This document shows, piece after piece, positions 56,577 to 64,000 of a DNA stretch of 64,000 nt (position 1 is its first letter; the number at the start of each line of letters is the position of its first letter). The stretch spans positions 930,001 to 994,000 of the forward strand of contig NZ_CP072844.1 in the NCBI RefSeq assembly GCF_017948405.1. Direction: 5' to 3'. This DNA comes from Psychrosphaera aestuarii. GTDB taxonomy: Bacteria > Pseudomonadota > Gammaproteobacteria > Enterobacterales > Alteromonadaceae. Made by a program: the position numbers and the translations under genes. The notes under the pieces are model-generated. The model did no database searches, was not told the origin of the DNA, and saw only the letters and a program-made list of their open reading frames with translations.

Positions 56577-57830
56577 TTACAAGTTGCAATCAAAGCGTCG
56601 AGCAACGTCAACGCCACTTCTCACGCCGTCTTCGTGAAAACCGTTATACCAATAAGCACCAGCAAAATGGGTATTGTTTTTTCCACAAATCGTGTCTCGT
56701 TTTAATTGCGCTTTCTGACTTTCAGTACTGAAAACAGGATGCATGTAGTTAAACTTTCTAATAATTTTACTCGGCTCGATAGCGTCAGTTTTATTTAAAG
56801 TAACACAGAATGTTGGTTTAACATCAAGGCCTTGCAGAATATTCATGTTGTAGGTAACCGAGGCCAACGCATTCTCATCGCCGGAAAGTAAGTAATTCCA
56901 GCTCGCCCATGCTAATTTTCGTTTCGGCAACATATTGATGTCGGTATGCAGAACAACTTCATTATTTACATAAGGCATCGCGCTCAGTAAGCGTTTTTCT
57001 TCGTCCGTTGGATCTGAAAGCAGAGCAAGGGCTTGATCAGAATGACAAGCAAAAATGACATCATCAAATTGCTCAGTGCGTCCTTCGTTGAAAGTTAGCT
57101 CGACACCATTATCTTTTCTAGATACCGAAACAATATGAGTATTAAGCTTTATTTTATCTTTAAAATCAGCCGTTAATGGCTCTATATAGCTACGTGAACC
57201 ACCTGGGATTACATACCATTGTGGACGATCTTGAATGTTTAGTAACCCATGGTTGTAGAAAAATCGAATAAAAAAGCTCAGTTCAAACTGTTTAACTTGG
57301 TTTAGGCTAGATGACCAAATCGCAGCAGCCATTGGTAAAATATAATTTTGGTTAAAATACTCGTTAAATGAATTTATTTGTAAAAACTCACCCAAGGTTT
57401 GTTTTTCTGGTATGGCATTCTCGTCATATAGCTTTTTACATAGCTTATTGAATTTGAGTATTTGCGAGATAAGAGACCAAAACTTAGGTTTAAAGATATT
57501 CGATCGTTGCGCGAATAGGGTATTTAAATTATTACCATTATATTCAAGACCAGATACGGGATTGGTCACGCTAAAACTCATTTCAGTAGCTTGTTTATTG
57601 ATATTGATTTGTTTTAACAGCTTTAAAAAATTAGGATAAGTTTTATCATTAAACACAATAAAACCGGTATCTATACTATAGTCTTGGTTGTCTAACTGAA
57701 AATCGATAGTGGCGGTATGACCACCAATATAATCATTTACTTCAAAAACTTGAATATCATGCTTTTGATTTATTAAATACGCGCTAGTCAGTCCAGATAT
57801 TCCTGAACCTATGATCGCTACTTTTTTCAT
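56577..57830 (-). CDS. FAD-dependent amine-oxidase-like oxidoreductase
   Basis: The 417-residue flavoprotein has the dinucleotide loop AIIGSGISGLTSAYL at residues 5-19, FEVNDYIGGHTATID, FIVFNDKTYPNFLKLL and the late FAGAYWYNGFHEDGVRSG. It is of the amine oxidase/protoporphyrinogen-oxidase-like class found with DUF1365 and cfa. In Rhodobacter a homologue has been tied to fatty-acid desaturation in furan fatty acid synthesis; whether this one does that is an inference. Confidence 0.9.
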   Translation of the reverse strand: MKKVAIIGSGISGLTSAYLINQKHDIQVFEVNDYIGGHTATIDFQLDNQDYSIDTGFIVFNDKTYPNFLKLLKQININKQATEMSFSVTNPVSGLEYNGNNLNTLFAQRSNIFKPKFWSLISQILKFNKLCKKLYDENAIPEKQTLGEFLQINSFNEYFNQNYILPMAAAIWSSSLNQVKQFELSFFIRFFYNHGLLNIQDRPQWYVIPGGSRSYIEPLTADFKDKIKLNTHIVSVSRKDNGVELTFNEGRTEQFDDVIFACHSDQALALLSDPTDEEKRLLSAMPYVNNEVVLHTDINMLPKRKLAWASWNYLLSGDENALASVTYNMNILQGLDVKPTFCVTLNKTDAIEPSKIIRKFNYMHPVFSTESQKAQLKRDTICGKNNTHFAGAYWYNGFHEDGVRSGVDVARRFDCNL

Positions 57831-57849
57831 TGTTTACTACTTCCTGTGG

Positions 57850-58596
57850 TTATTGGTCGCTTTTTAACATAATGGAGCGCCACCATGTTGCTGGTAACCA
57901 ATTCGCAATTTTTAAGCTCCAAATAAGACGCTTTGGAAACGCTATATGTCGTTGTCTTTTCTCTATCCCTGCATCAATACGCTGTGCAGCCTCTTCACTT
58001 GTAAGAAGAAATGGCATAGAAAAGTCATTCTTATCGGTTAATGGTGTTTTTATGAAGCCTGGCAAGACTAATGAGACGTCAATATTATGAGGCTTTAGAT
58101 CAATATAAAGGGAGTCAGCAAGGTAACCTATTCCAGCTTTTGAGGCGCCGTAGGCTTCTGCTCTGGTAAAAGGCGCCATAGCAGCAGATGATCCGACAAA
58201 CACTAACTGTGGGGTGTTATTATCGGTATCGAGTTTGCCGAGTAACTGTGAGACAAGAAAACCAACGGAAGTCAGGTTGATGTCTATAACTCGCTTGAAT
58301 AGTGCAGCATCAAATTCCATCGCATTATCAATATACTCACAATCGCCGGCGTTTAACACGGCAATATCAAGGTGCTTTACTTCTGAAAGAGCAATTTTAG
58401 TTTGTTGTTCGTCTAGTTGATCAAATTGAACAAGCACTAATGTACCGCTTAATTCTTTGGTTTCATTCACAAGCTTTGCTAGTTTTTCCGCATTTCTACC
58501 ACAAGCATAAACGAGGTGACCTTGTGATAAATATCTCCGCACGAGACTGTGACCAATACCCGATGTCGCTCCGGTAACTAATATACGTTTGCTCAT
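57850..58596 (-). CDS. Short-chain dehydrogenase/reductase
   Basis: The 248-residue Rossmann enzyme has VTGATSGIGHSLVRRYL at the N-terminus, LNAGD, and the active site S-x12-YGASKAGIGYL (Tyr and Lys of YxxxK). Its substrate is unknown. It lies three bases after the SnoaL-like gene and 19 bases before the FAD gene, within the ECF-controlled operon, so a role in lipid or oxidative-stress chemistry is likely. Confidence 0.92.
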   Translation of the reverse strand: MSKRILVTGATSGIGHSLVRRYLSQGHLVYACGRNAEKLAKLVNETKELSGTLVLVQFDQLDEQQTKIALSEVKHLDIAVLNAGDCEYIDNAMEFDAALFKRVIDINLTSVGFLVSQLLGKLDTDNNTPQLVFVGSSAAMAPFTRAEAYGASKAGIGYLADSLYIDLKPHNIDVSLVLPGFIKTPLTDKNDFSMPFLLTSEEAAQRIDAGIEKRQRHIAFPKRLIWSLKIANWLPATWWRSIMLKSDQ

Positions 58597-58599
58597 AAA

Positions 58600-59079
58600 C
58601 TAAGCTCCAGCTTTGGATTTAACAAAACGAACCAGACCGCCAACTACGGGAATGTTTTCATAAATCATCGCGCCAGCATCAAAATAATCTCGCTGGAATG
58701 TCACCTTACCATCAATTTGAATTAATTTACTGTGTCCCTCCAAAGTAATCGATTTACCTGATTTCAATTTTTTATGGTTCACAGTCATGGTCCAATAAAT
58801 AGCGGCATCATTACCATCGCAGATATAATCTGTTAGCTCGAAGTGACAAGAGGTTAAGTTCACATAAAGATGTTCAAAATATTCTGTTAAGGCTTTTAGT
58901 CCCTCAACTCGGCTCAATGGATCGATAAACACCGCATTGTCCGAGTATATATTTCTAAGCAAATGCAGATTGCCCGCGTTTAGAATGTTATAGGTCCCAA
59001 CATAATCTGTAAGCCACTGCGGGGCAGGGGCTTTTTCGGTCATATTATACTCGTCGATACTTTCAGCATTGCTTGTCAT
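58600..59079 (-). CDS. SnoaL-like / NTF2-fold protein
   Basis: The 159-residue protein fits the NTF2-like (SnoaL) fold: YVGTYNILNAGNLHLLRNIY, VFIDPLSRVEGLKALTEYF, and a late HSKLIQIDGKVTFQRDYFD. Such proteins act as isomerases, hydratases or scaffolds. It lies between phr and the SDR, three bases from each. A similar gene recurs in RpoE-ChrR operons, but its role is undetermined. Confidence 0.85.
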   Translation of the reverse strand: MTSNAESIDEYNMTEKAPAPQWLTDYVGTYNILNAGNLHLLRNIYSDNAVFIDPLSRVEGLKALTEYFEHLYVNLTSCHFELTDYICDGNDAAIYWTMTVNHKKLKSGKSITLEGHSKLIQIDGKVTFQRDYFDAGAMIYENIPVVGGLVRFVKSKAGA

Positions 59080-59082
59080 AGG

Positions 59083-60519
59083 TCACTCACTGCGTTTGTA
59101 GAAGTCTAGTGCGTTTTCTCTAGCAGTTTTGTGATCCACAATCGCAGGCCAGTACACCTTTAATTTTTCCGTTTTTATGGCCTTGTGTGGAAAGTGGATA
59201 TCTTTGTTAGAGAAATTCTTCAATTCTGGTAAGTAACTACGAAGAAAATTTCCCTCTGGATCAAACCTTTGACTTTGGGTAATGGGGTTAAAAATTCGAA
59301 AATAGGGCTGTGCATCACAGCCTGTTCCAGCAGCCCATTGCCAACCACCATTATTATTTGCTAAATCTACATCAATCAAATGTTGAGCAAAAAACTGTTC
59401 GCCTAATCGCCAGTCAATTAGAAGATGCTTGGTTAAAAAACTGGCGACGATCATTCGAAGGCGGTTATGCATCCAGCCGGTTTGTACGAGCTGTCGCATC
59501 GCTGCATCAACAATTGGATATCCTGTTTTACCTTCTTTCCAGGCTTTAAATAAAAAGCCATTATTTGGCCAGTCTAAACCGTCGTATTTACTGTTAAAAT
59601 TATTGTGTTTACACAAATTAGGATAATGAAACAGTAAGTTACGATAAAAATCTCGCCAAATTAATTGATTTAGCCATGAAAACTCAGGAATACTCGTATT
59701 GTCCAATATATTTGGTACTGTATGTATCAGTTGTGATACCAGTCTTCGTGCACTCAGTGCTCCAATGGCTAGGTATGGTGATAGCTTTGAGGTGCCTTCA
59801 ATTGACGGTATATCTCTATCATCGGGATAACGAACAATAATACGTTCATAAAAATCGGGAATTAATTCATTCTTAACATTGGTAATTAGTGGCCATTGCG
59901 AGGAATCTACTTTTTGTGCCGTAAACTCAATGTTAGTTGGTTCGTTGATCTGTGTCTTTAACTTACTTTGATAATAGTCAGTTAACGCTTGCTTAGAGTC
60001 GGCAAGCTGAAAACCTTGATTAATAGCAACGGATAACCACTCTCGTTTAAAGGGGGTAAATACGCGATACATTTCGTGCTGTTTGTTAAGCACCTGACCT
60101 TTTGGCAACACTACATCGGCTTCGTAACTTGAGAATTCAATATCTTGCTGGTTTAACAGAGTTTCAAATGCTTTATCTCTATCAACTTCATTAATTTCAA
60201 GTTCGCTATTTACAAAAACATGAGTGATATCGTGTTGTTTGCAGATGTCTAGACACAGCTCAAGTTGGTGTTTAAAGTCTTTAGCGGTTTTAAATATTAA
60301 CGATATATTAAACTCGTTCAGTTTGTCTGCGATGAGTTGTACATGTCGTTGTAAAAAGTCAATTTGGATGGCTGATCTATCATGTTGTTGCCACTGCTCA
60401 GGAGTTTCGATAAACGCAGCAACAAGTGGTTCACCTTTGCCCACGGCTAATCGTGCTGCTGCCTCAAGGGCAGGGTTATCATCTATTCGAACATCCGTTC
60501 TTAACCAATATAAAATCAT
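59083..60519 (-). CDS. phr: Cryptochrome/CPD photolyase
   Basis: Photolyase uses blue light and FAD to split pyrimidine dimers. The 478-residue product has the N-terminal antenna domain (LYWLRTDVRIDDNPAL), EFSWLNQLIWRDFYRNLL, WMHNRLRMIVASFLTKHLLI (about residues 350-369) and WAAGTGCDAQPYFRIFNP, the FAD-binding signatures. Its start overlaps the ybgA stop (TAATG), so it is translated with ybgA. This is the light-damage part of the ECF regulon. Confidence 0.95.
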   Translation of the reverse strand: MILYWLRTDVRIDDNPALEAAARLAVGKGEPLVAAFIETPEQWQQHDRSAIQIDFLQRHVQLIADKLNEFNISLIFKTAKDFKHQLELCLDICKQHDITHVFVNSELEINEVDRDKAFETLLNQQDIEFSSYEADVVLPKGQVLNKQHEMYRVFTPFKREWLSVAINQGFQLADSKQALTDYYQSKLKTQINEPTNIEFTAQKVDSSQWPLITNVKNELIPDFYERIIVRYPDDRDIPSIEGTSKLSPYLAIGALSARRLVSQLIHTVPNILDNTSIPEFSWLNQLIWRDFYRNLLFHYPNLCKHNNFNSKYDGLDWPNNGFLFKAWKEGKTGYPIVDAAMRQLVQTGWMHNRLRMIVASFLTKHLLIDWRLGEQFFAQHLIDVDLANNNGGWQWAAGTGCDAQPYFRIFNPITQSQRFDPEGNFLRSYLPELKNFSNKDIHFPHKAIKTEKLKVYWPAIVDHKTARENALDFYKRSE

Positions 60520-61469
60520 TAATAACCGTACCTTAGTTTTAAATCTGCAGGGTAGGGGTCTAGGTATTTTTGATTAGCAATATATTCATCTGGATACATC
60601 ATTAAATAATGCTTTAACAGCGTTAAAGGCGCCATTAACGGAATGAGGCCGGCACGATAATCAGCGATTTGTGTGGTTAGTTCAGCTTTTTGTTCTTTAG
60701 TAAGGTGTTTACTAAAATAGCCTTGAATATGATTTAACGTATTTGCGTGGGATTTACGACTCGCAATCGTTTTTAAAGCCGTCATAAACAAAACAATATA
60801 TTCTTGTGCTAATGCATCCACTTCCGCTTCGCTAGTCCCTAATAAGCGACCTAGTTCTCGGTAGGCATTTTGGCTATGACTCATTAGCAGATATTTGTAT
60901 TTGGTATGAAACTGAATAAGCTTATGTTTGGTAAAGCCATCTTTCATCATTTCTTGCCAGGTGTTATAGGCAAACACTCTAAGAACAAAATTTTCTCTAA
61001 TCGCCGAGTCGTTTAATCGACCGTTTTCTTCGCATGGTAAAGCAGGATTAACTTCCATTATTTGTTTAGCAAACATACCAATCCCGGTCTGTTCGCTACC
61101 AATGGCTTTATCTTCATCGTTATAATGATAAATCTTTACTCTTTCCATGCCACAGCTTGGGCTTTTAGCAGTAAAAATGAAACCACTTAGGTCATCAATT
61201 TTTTTTGCGACACTTTGTCCATATTCAGCTAGCTCTTTGGTTACATCACCGGATTTATCTGGACGGCTTACCGTGATGACATTTTTGTATTTAATTTGTC
61301 TAATAGTCGGCCTGGGAACGGGTAGACCAATGGCTACTTCGGGGCAATAGGTTTTGAAGCTGACGTGACGAGCAAGTTCGTTCATACAAAAGTTGGATTT
61401 TTTGTGGCTTTTATCAAAGCGAACTTCTTGACCCGCTAAACAAGCACTTAATCCAATGGTGATGGTCAT
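60519..61469 (-). CDS. ybgA: YbgA family protein (DUF523-DUF1722)
   Basis: The 316-residue protein has an N-terminal DUF523 (SACLAGQEVRFDKSHKKS, PEVAIGLPVPRP, SPSCGMERVKIY with Cys residues) and a C-terminal DUF1722 (YNTWQEMMKDGFTKHKLIQF, GYFSKHLTKEQ). It stands beside phr in many gammaproteobacteria, including E. coli. It is the first gene of the operon and has an ECF-type promoter 45-70 bases upstream. A role in light or nucleobase repair is suspected, not shown. Confidence 0.92.
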   Translation of the reverse strand: MTITIGLSACLAGQEVRFDKSHKKSNFCMNELARHVSFKTYCPEVAIGLPVPRPTIRQIKYKNVITVSRPDKSGDVTKELAEYGQSVAKKIDDLSGFIFTAKSPSCGMERVKIYHYNDEDKAIGSEQTGIGMFAKQIMEVNPALPCEENGRLNDSAIRENFVLRVFAYNTWQEMMKDGFTKHKLIQFHTKYKYLLMSHSQNAYRELGRLLGTSEAEVDALAQEYIVLFMTALKTIASRKSHANTLNHIQGYFSKHLTKEQKAELTTQIADYRAGLIPLMAPLTLLKHYLMMYPDEYIANQKYLDPYPADLKLRYGY

Positions 61470-61513
61470 ACTTATCCTTTGAAATTGAATGGATTTGTAA
61501 CATATATATTAGG

Positions 61514-61540
61514 TTACGATACGCGATTTGTAATTGATCA
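61514..61540 (-). promoter_or_regulatory. ECF sigma promoter of the ybgA-phr-cfa operon
   Basis: On the minus strand TGATC (complement of 61536-61540), 17 bases, CGTAA (complement of 61514-61518). The same pattern and spacing precede the sigma gene and the LON gene. The start would give a leader of about 37 bases with an AAAGGAT ribosome site. It resembles the promoter type reported for RpoE-ChrR sigma factors. Confidence 0.75.
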
Positions 61541-61578
61541 CAATGGTTATTTTTTTCTTTAAAAACCGCCGTTTTGGC

Positions 61579-61610
61579 AAAAAAAAAGCCACTAGCAAAA
61601 GCGTAGTGGC
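61579..61610 (-). terminator. Rho-independent terminator after chrR
   Basis: On the minus strand GCCACTA (complement of 61604-61610) and TAGTGGC (complement of 61588-61594) form a perfect stem, followed by nine T (complement of the A run at 61579-61587). It separates chrR from the ybgA promoter. Confidence 0.9.
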
Positions 61611-61649
61611 AACATACCAGGATTAAATCCGGTCTCAGGAAAAGTGTGT

Positions 61650-62375
61650 TTAGTACAACAGACTACCAATAGGATTAAATAGCTTATGGAAGCCTTCTGT
61701 AAATTGTAAAGCGTCGTCTGCGACGGTATAACATAAGCACCCTTCTTTAGTGCGAGGCTGATGGTTATGTTCGCCGTTCAGTTCTATAAAATCACCTGGG
61801 TGATAAGTTCCCATTTCGTCCTCAAAACTGCCATCTAAAAGCAAGGTAATTTCAAACCCTTTATGAGTGTGAGTTGGAACTTCACCATCCGCATCAATGT
61901 GAAGCAAATGACTATGAATAGCACCTTCATCTAGATTCAGGCTTGAGCGAGACAGTTTTCCAATGTTTAACCAGTTAGACATCCGTACATTGTTTAATGC
62001 ATTAGGCAGTTCAAAGCACTTTCCACGAATTGATATGGATGTATTTCTGACCATAGACTGCTCGGAGATCTCGTCGTCAGCAGTAATAGCGGCAATCATG
62101 TTACCAAACTCCATGTCCATCGCTGCTTCGTTGTTTGCATGATTATCACGGATGTTAAATAAAGATGTGTCAAATTGTTCGTCTTCATATACCGTTTTAG
62201 ACGTAATTTCCGCATTAAATAATTGCTCAGAAATTTGATTGGTTATTTTTTCAATTTCACCACTGCACTGAGGGCACATGTGGCTATGAATCGATACGCC
62301 AATCGCTATAGATGCTGGCAACTCTCCGGCTGCATATCCGGCAAGTAATTTGCTGCTTGGGTGGTGTTTAATCAT
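61650..62375 (-). CDS. chrR: Zinc anti-sigma factor ChrR
   Basis: ChrR holds its ECF sigma factor inactive until singlet oxygen or a related stress releases it. The 241-residue product has the N-terminal zinc anti-sigma motif His4-x25-His30-x3-Cys34-x2-Cys37. Its C-terminal cupin has probable second-zinc ligands His169, His171, Glu175 and His205, with the same relative spacing as in Rhodobacter ChrR (H141, H143, E147, H177). It overlaps the sigma gene by eight bases, so both are made in balance. Confidence 0.95.
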   Translation of the reverse strand: MIKHHPSSKLLAGYAAGELPASIAIGVSIHSHMCPQCSGEIEKITNQISEQLFNAEITSKTVYEDEQFDTSLFNIRDNHANNEAAMDMEFGNMIAAITADDEISEQSMVRNTSISIRGKCFELPNALNNVRMSNWLNIGKLSRSSLNLDEGAIHSHLLHIDADGEVPTHTHKGFEITLLLDGSFEDEMGTYHPGDFIELNGEHNHQPRTKEGCLCYTVADDALQFTEGFHKLFNPIGSLLY

Positions 62376-63009
62376 TTTGTGCTCCCAACTGCTGTTTCAA
62401 CTTTGTTACCGCTAATCGAATTCGGGACTTCACTGTGCCAACGGGTATATTCAACTGCTTCGCAAGTTCTTCATGTGTTAATTGTTTAAAATAAACCGCC
62501 GTCAAAGCCTCTTGCTGGTTTGGCGGTAGTTTTTTAACAAGCTCAGATAGTTGATTTGACATTAAATGATCTTGGAACGGCGATTCTTCAGAAATTTGTT
62601 CTTCGATAGGCCATATGTCATCACTCAACGATTCGGCTTGTTGACTTTTGTTTTTTCGCATAGCGTCAAATATGACGTTTCTCATGACAGTATAAACCCA
62701 AGTCGTCGCCGCTCCTTTTTCAGGAACAAACAAGTGAGCTTTGCGCCATACTCTAGTCATTGTTTCTTGCACTATGTCGAACCCTGCTGCGTCGTTATTT
62801 AGTTTTTGCGCAGCAATGCGTTTAATTTTTGGACCAAACCATGCAAACAATTTTGCAAAAGCTTGTTTGTCTCTGTCCGCAGCAACGGCCATCAAATAAT
62901 GGCTTAGCTCTGCTGGTGCTGAGTCTTCAGTTGTTGTTGTCATTTTTCTCGTTTTCTTCGATGTAGCGATCGCGTTAGAACGAGTTGATTCAACCGTTGT
63001 TTGTTTCAT
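62368..63009 (-). CDS. ECF sigma factor partnered with ChrR (ECF11-like)
   Basis: This RpoE-type sigma factor (213 residues from the chosen start) directs RNA polymerase to the stress regulon. It has region 2 (FGPKIKRIAAQKL, GFDIVQETMTRVWRKA, TTWVYTVMRNVIFDAMRK) and region 4 (LPPNQQEALTAVYFKQLTHE, IPVGTVKSRIRLAVTKLK). I chose the ATG at 63009 because GAGG lies six bases before it; the earlier ATG at 63021 has only a weak site and would lie about 13 bases from the predicted transcript start. A still later ATG (63009 plus 22 codons in) is less likely. It overlaps chrR and drives its own promoter. Confidence 0.95.
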   Translation of the reverse strand: MKQTTVESTRSNAIATSKKTRKMTTTTEDSAPAELSHYLMAVAADRDKQAFAKLFAWFGPKIKRIAAQKLNNDAAGFDIVQETMTRVWRKAHLFVPEKGAATTWVYTVMRNVIFDAMRKNKSQQAESLSDDIWPIEEQISEESPFQDHLMSNQLSELVKKLPPNQQEALTAVYFKQLTHEELAKQLNIPVGTVKSRIRLAVTKLKQQLGAQND

Positions 63010-63040
63010 GACATACCTCATCCGCTGTCCGTAGAAAGCA

Positions 63041-63067
63041 TTACGATAAGCACCATTAACTAGATCA
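63041..63067 (-). promoter_or_regulatory. Autoregulatory ECF promoter of the sigma-chrR operon
   Basis: On the minus strand TGATC (complement of 63063-63067), 17 bases, CGTAA (complement of 63041-63045). It lies just after the LON-gene stop, so the pair can be transcribed from here and also from the LON promoter. Confidence 0.8.
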
Positions 63068-63072
63068 CTAAT

Positions 63073-63657
63073 TTATTCAAAAACAATTTCTGTTAAAAAT
63101 TCATTTGCACGTGATAGTGAATTGGGTTGTGCAAACAGATTTTGTTCAGATTGTTTTAAAGGTAAAAGTTCTAGCCATCTTTGACATACCCACACGGGAC
63201 AGTCAAACTTTGTTTCGTAATAAATCTTTGCTAAATCCGGATTTTGTTTAAATACCGTTTTTAATTCTTCGGTTAAGCTGTCAGCACACCTTATCTCTGT
63301 TGATGCGGAAACGTTCTCTTCCCAGTGATTAAATATTTCTGTATTGGCTTTTTTCAAACCATCCGATTCAATCTCAACATTTGATACTCGAACCATCGCT
63401 TCACATTTAACATCAATGTGTAAAAGCCCGTCTTTACCTTGAGAAAAATCTACTATTTTGACCAGACTTCCCCAATTGAGATTCTTGTCAGTTGAATTTT
63501 TCTCTACGGCACCTAGATTATTGATTGGTAAAATCACAAACCCTGTGTCTCCGGCAGATTCTTGAACTAAACGAATGTATCGAGGCTCAAAGACTCTGAG
63601 TCGGGTTACTCCTTCAGGTAACAAAAATACAGGTAGTGGGAACAGCGCTAGTTTCAT
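63073..63657 (-). CDS. LON substrate-binding domain protein
   Basis: The 194-residue protein is the LON N-terminal (PUA-like) domain without ATPase or protease parts. It starts LALFPLPVFLLPEGVTRLRVFEPRY, given here as residues 3-27, and has GFVILPINNLG, LHIDVKCEAMVRV. Such stand-alone proteins have no settled function. It shares the ECF promoter pattern and lies just before the sigma gene, which suggests a job in the oxidative-stress response. Confidence 0.88.
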   Translation of the reverse strand: MKLALFPLPVFLLPEGVTRLRVFEPRYIRLVQESAGDTGFVILPINNLGAVEKNSTDKNLNWGSLVKIVDFSQGKDGLLHIDVKCEAMVRVSNVEIESDGLKKANTEIFNHWEENVSASTEIRCADSLTEELKTVFKQNPDLAKIYYETKFDCPVWVCQRWLELLPLKQSEQNLFAQPNSLSRANEFLTEIVFE

Positions 63658-63688
63658 ATCTCTCTCTTAATAAAGTTGTCATCAGTTT

Positions 63689-63715
63689 GTACGAGAATTC
63701 AAACTTGTACGATCA
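63689..63715 (-). promoter_or_regulatory. ECF promoter of the LON-domain gene
   Basis: On the minus strand TGATC (complement of 63711-63715), 17 bases, CGTAC (complement of 63689-63693). It lies about 32 bases before the LON-gene ATG and matches the other two sites in spacing and all but the last base. Confidence 0.7.
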
Positions 63716-63807
63716 ATGAAATTAAAAAAGTTACCGCAAAAAGAGTAAAAAAAAGCTAAAGTAAAAGAGTGTGAAGCGCATATCTCAGGTTAAACAAAAG
63801 GATACCT

Positions 63808-64000
63808 ATGCAAACGGTTTTATTAATATTAGCCCACCCGAATTTACAGCAGTCAAAGATTAATTATCATTTGTTGCAATATGCGAAAGCGTTACCGTTT
63901 CTGCACATCCATGACTTAAGTGAAGAGTATCCTGATGGTGTAATAGATATAGAATCAGAGCAAAAACTACTCAGTAAATTTGAGCATGTTGTATTTCAGC
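63808..64000 (+). CDS. NAD(P)H-dependent flavin oxidoreductase, KefF/KefG-like (partial)
   Basis: The frame opens at the ATG at 63808, after an AAAGGAT ribosome site, and stays open to the window end (64 codons). It begins MQTVLLILAHPNLQQSKIN and contains HDLSEEYPDGVIDIESEQ and FEHVVFQ, which match the flavodoxin-fold KefF/KefG and MdaB-type quinone reductases. KefF and KefG are ancillary to Kef potassium channels. The C-terminus and any kef gene lie beyond the window. Confidence 0.85.
   Translation, partial: MQTVLLILAHPNLQQSKINYHLLQYAKALPFLHIHDLSEEYPDGVIDIESEQKLLSKFEHVVFQ

Overview
The window looks like a chromosomal segment of a marine gammaproteobacterium in or near the order Alteromonadales (Colwellia, Thalassotalea or Psychrosphaera-like). 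The basis is AT-rich coding sequence, gammaproteobacterial gene order (dcw cluster; corB-ypjD next to ffh-rpsP-rimM-trmD-rplS), and genes typical of that group (rdgC, a DUF3545 protein, bifunctional tyrA, an ECF sigma/ChrR pair). This is inferred from gene content and protein character, not from an rRNA gene. I see no tRNA, rRNA, insertion sequence, prophage or CRISPR array. No gap between genes exceeds 300 bases.

Layout. 1-11655: end of murF, then mraY-murD-ftsW-murG-murC-ddlB-ftsQ-ftsA-ftsZ and, from its own promoter, lpxC. Most junctions overlap or nearly touch. 11899-14641: a short tyrosine-degradation group, hpd, a VOC-fold metalloenzyme and a fumarylacetoacetase-like hydrolase; the usual homogentisate dioxygenase is missing and the VOC gene sits in its place. 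14796-20397: a two-gene accessory operon of a cyclic-nucleotide-domain patatin esterase and a one-module NRPS (C-A-PCP-TE). 20417-27571: a conserved block with corB and ypjD on the minus strand, then ffh, the rpsP-rimM-trmD-rplS operon and tyrA. 27695-44553: mixed housekeeping genes (HDOD protein, rdgC, an orphan histidine kinase, ung, a DMT exporter, pgi, tal, yaaA, an FAD/Fe-S D-lactate dehydrogenase, ETF-quinone oxidoreductase, a DUF885 lipoprotein). 44696-50751: a minus-strand run purE-purK-can-rlmF-pulA. 50910-54352: nhaA, mgtE and a MscS-type channel.

54510-63657: a light/singlet-oxygen response block, all on the minus strand. A LON-domain gene precedes an ECF sigma factor and its zinc anti-sigma factor ChrR. 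After a terminator come ybgA, phr photolyase, a SnoaL-like protein, an SDR, an FAD amine-oxidase-like protein, a DUF1365 protein and cfa. I found the same promoter pattern (TGATC, 17 bases, CGTAA or CGTAC) before the LON gene, the sigma gene and ybgA, so the block reads as one autoregulated regulon. The window ends inside a KefF/KefG-like flavoprotein gene.

The parts most worth a second look are the VOC gene in the tyrosine pathway, the patatin/NRPS operon, the three-promoter ECF regulon including the LON gene, and paired hairpins in the rpsP operon leader.
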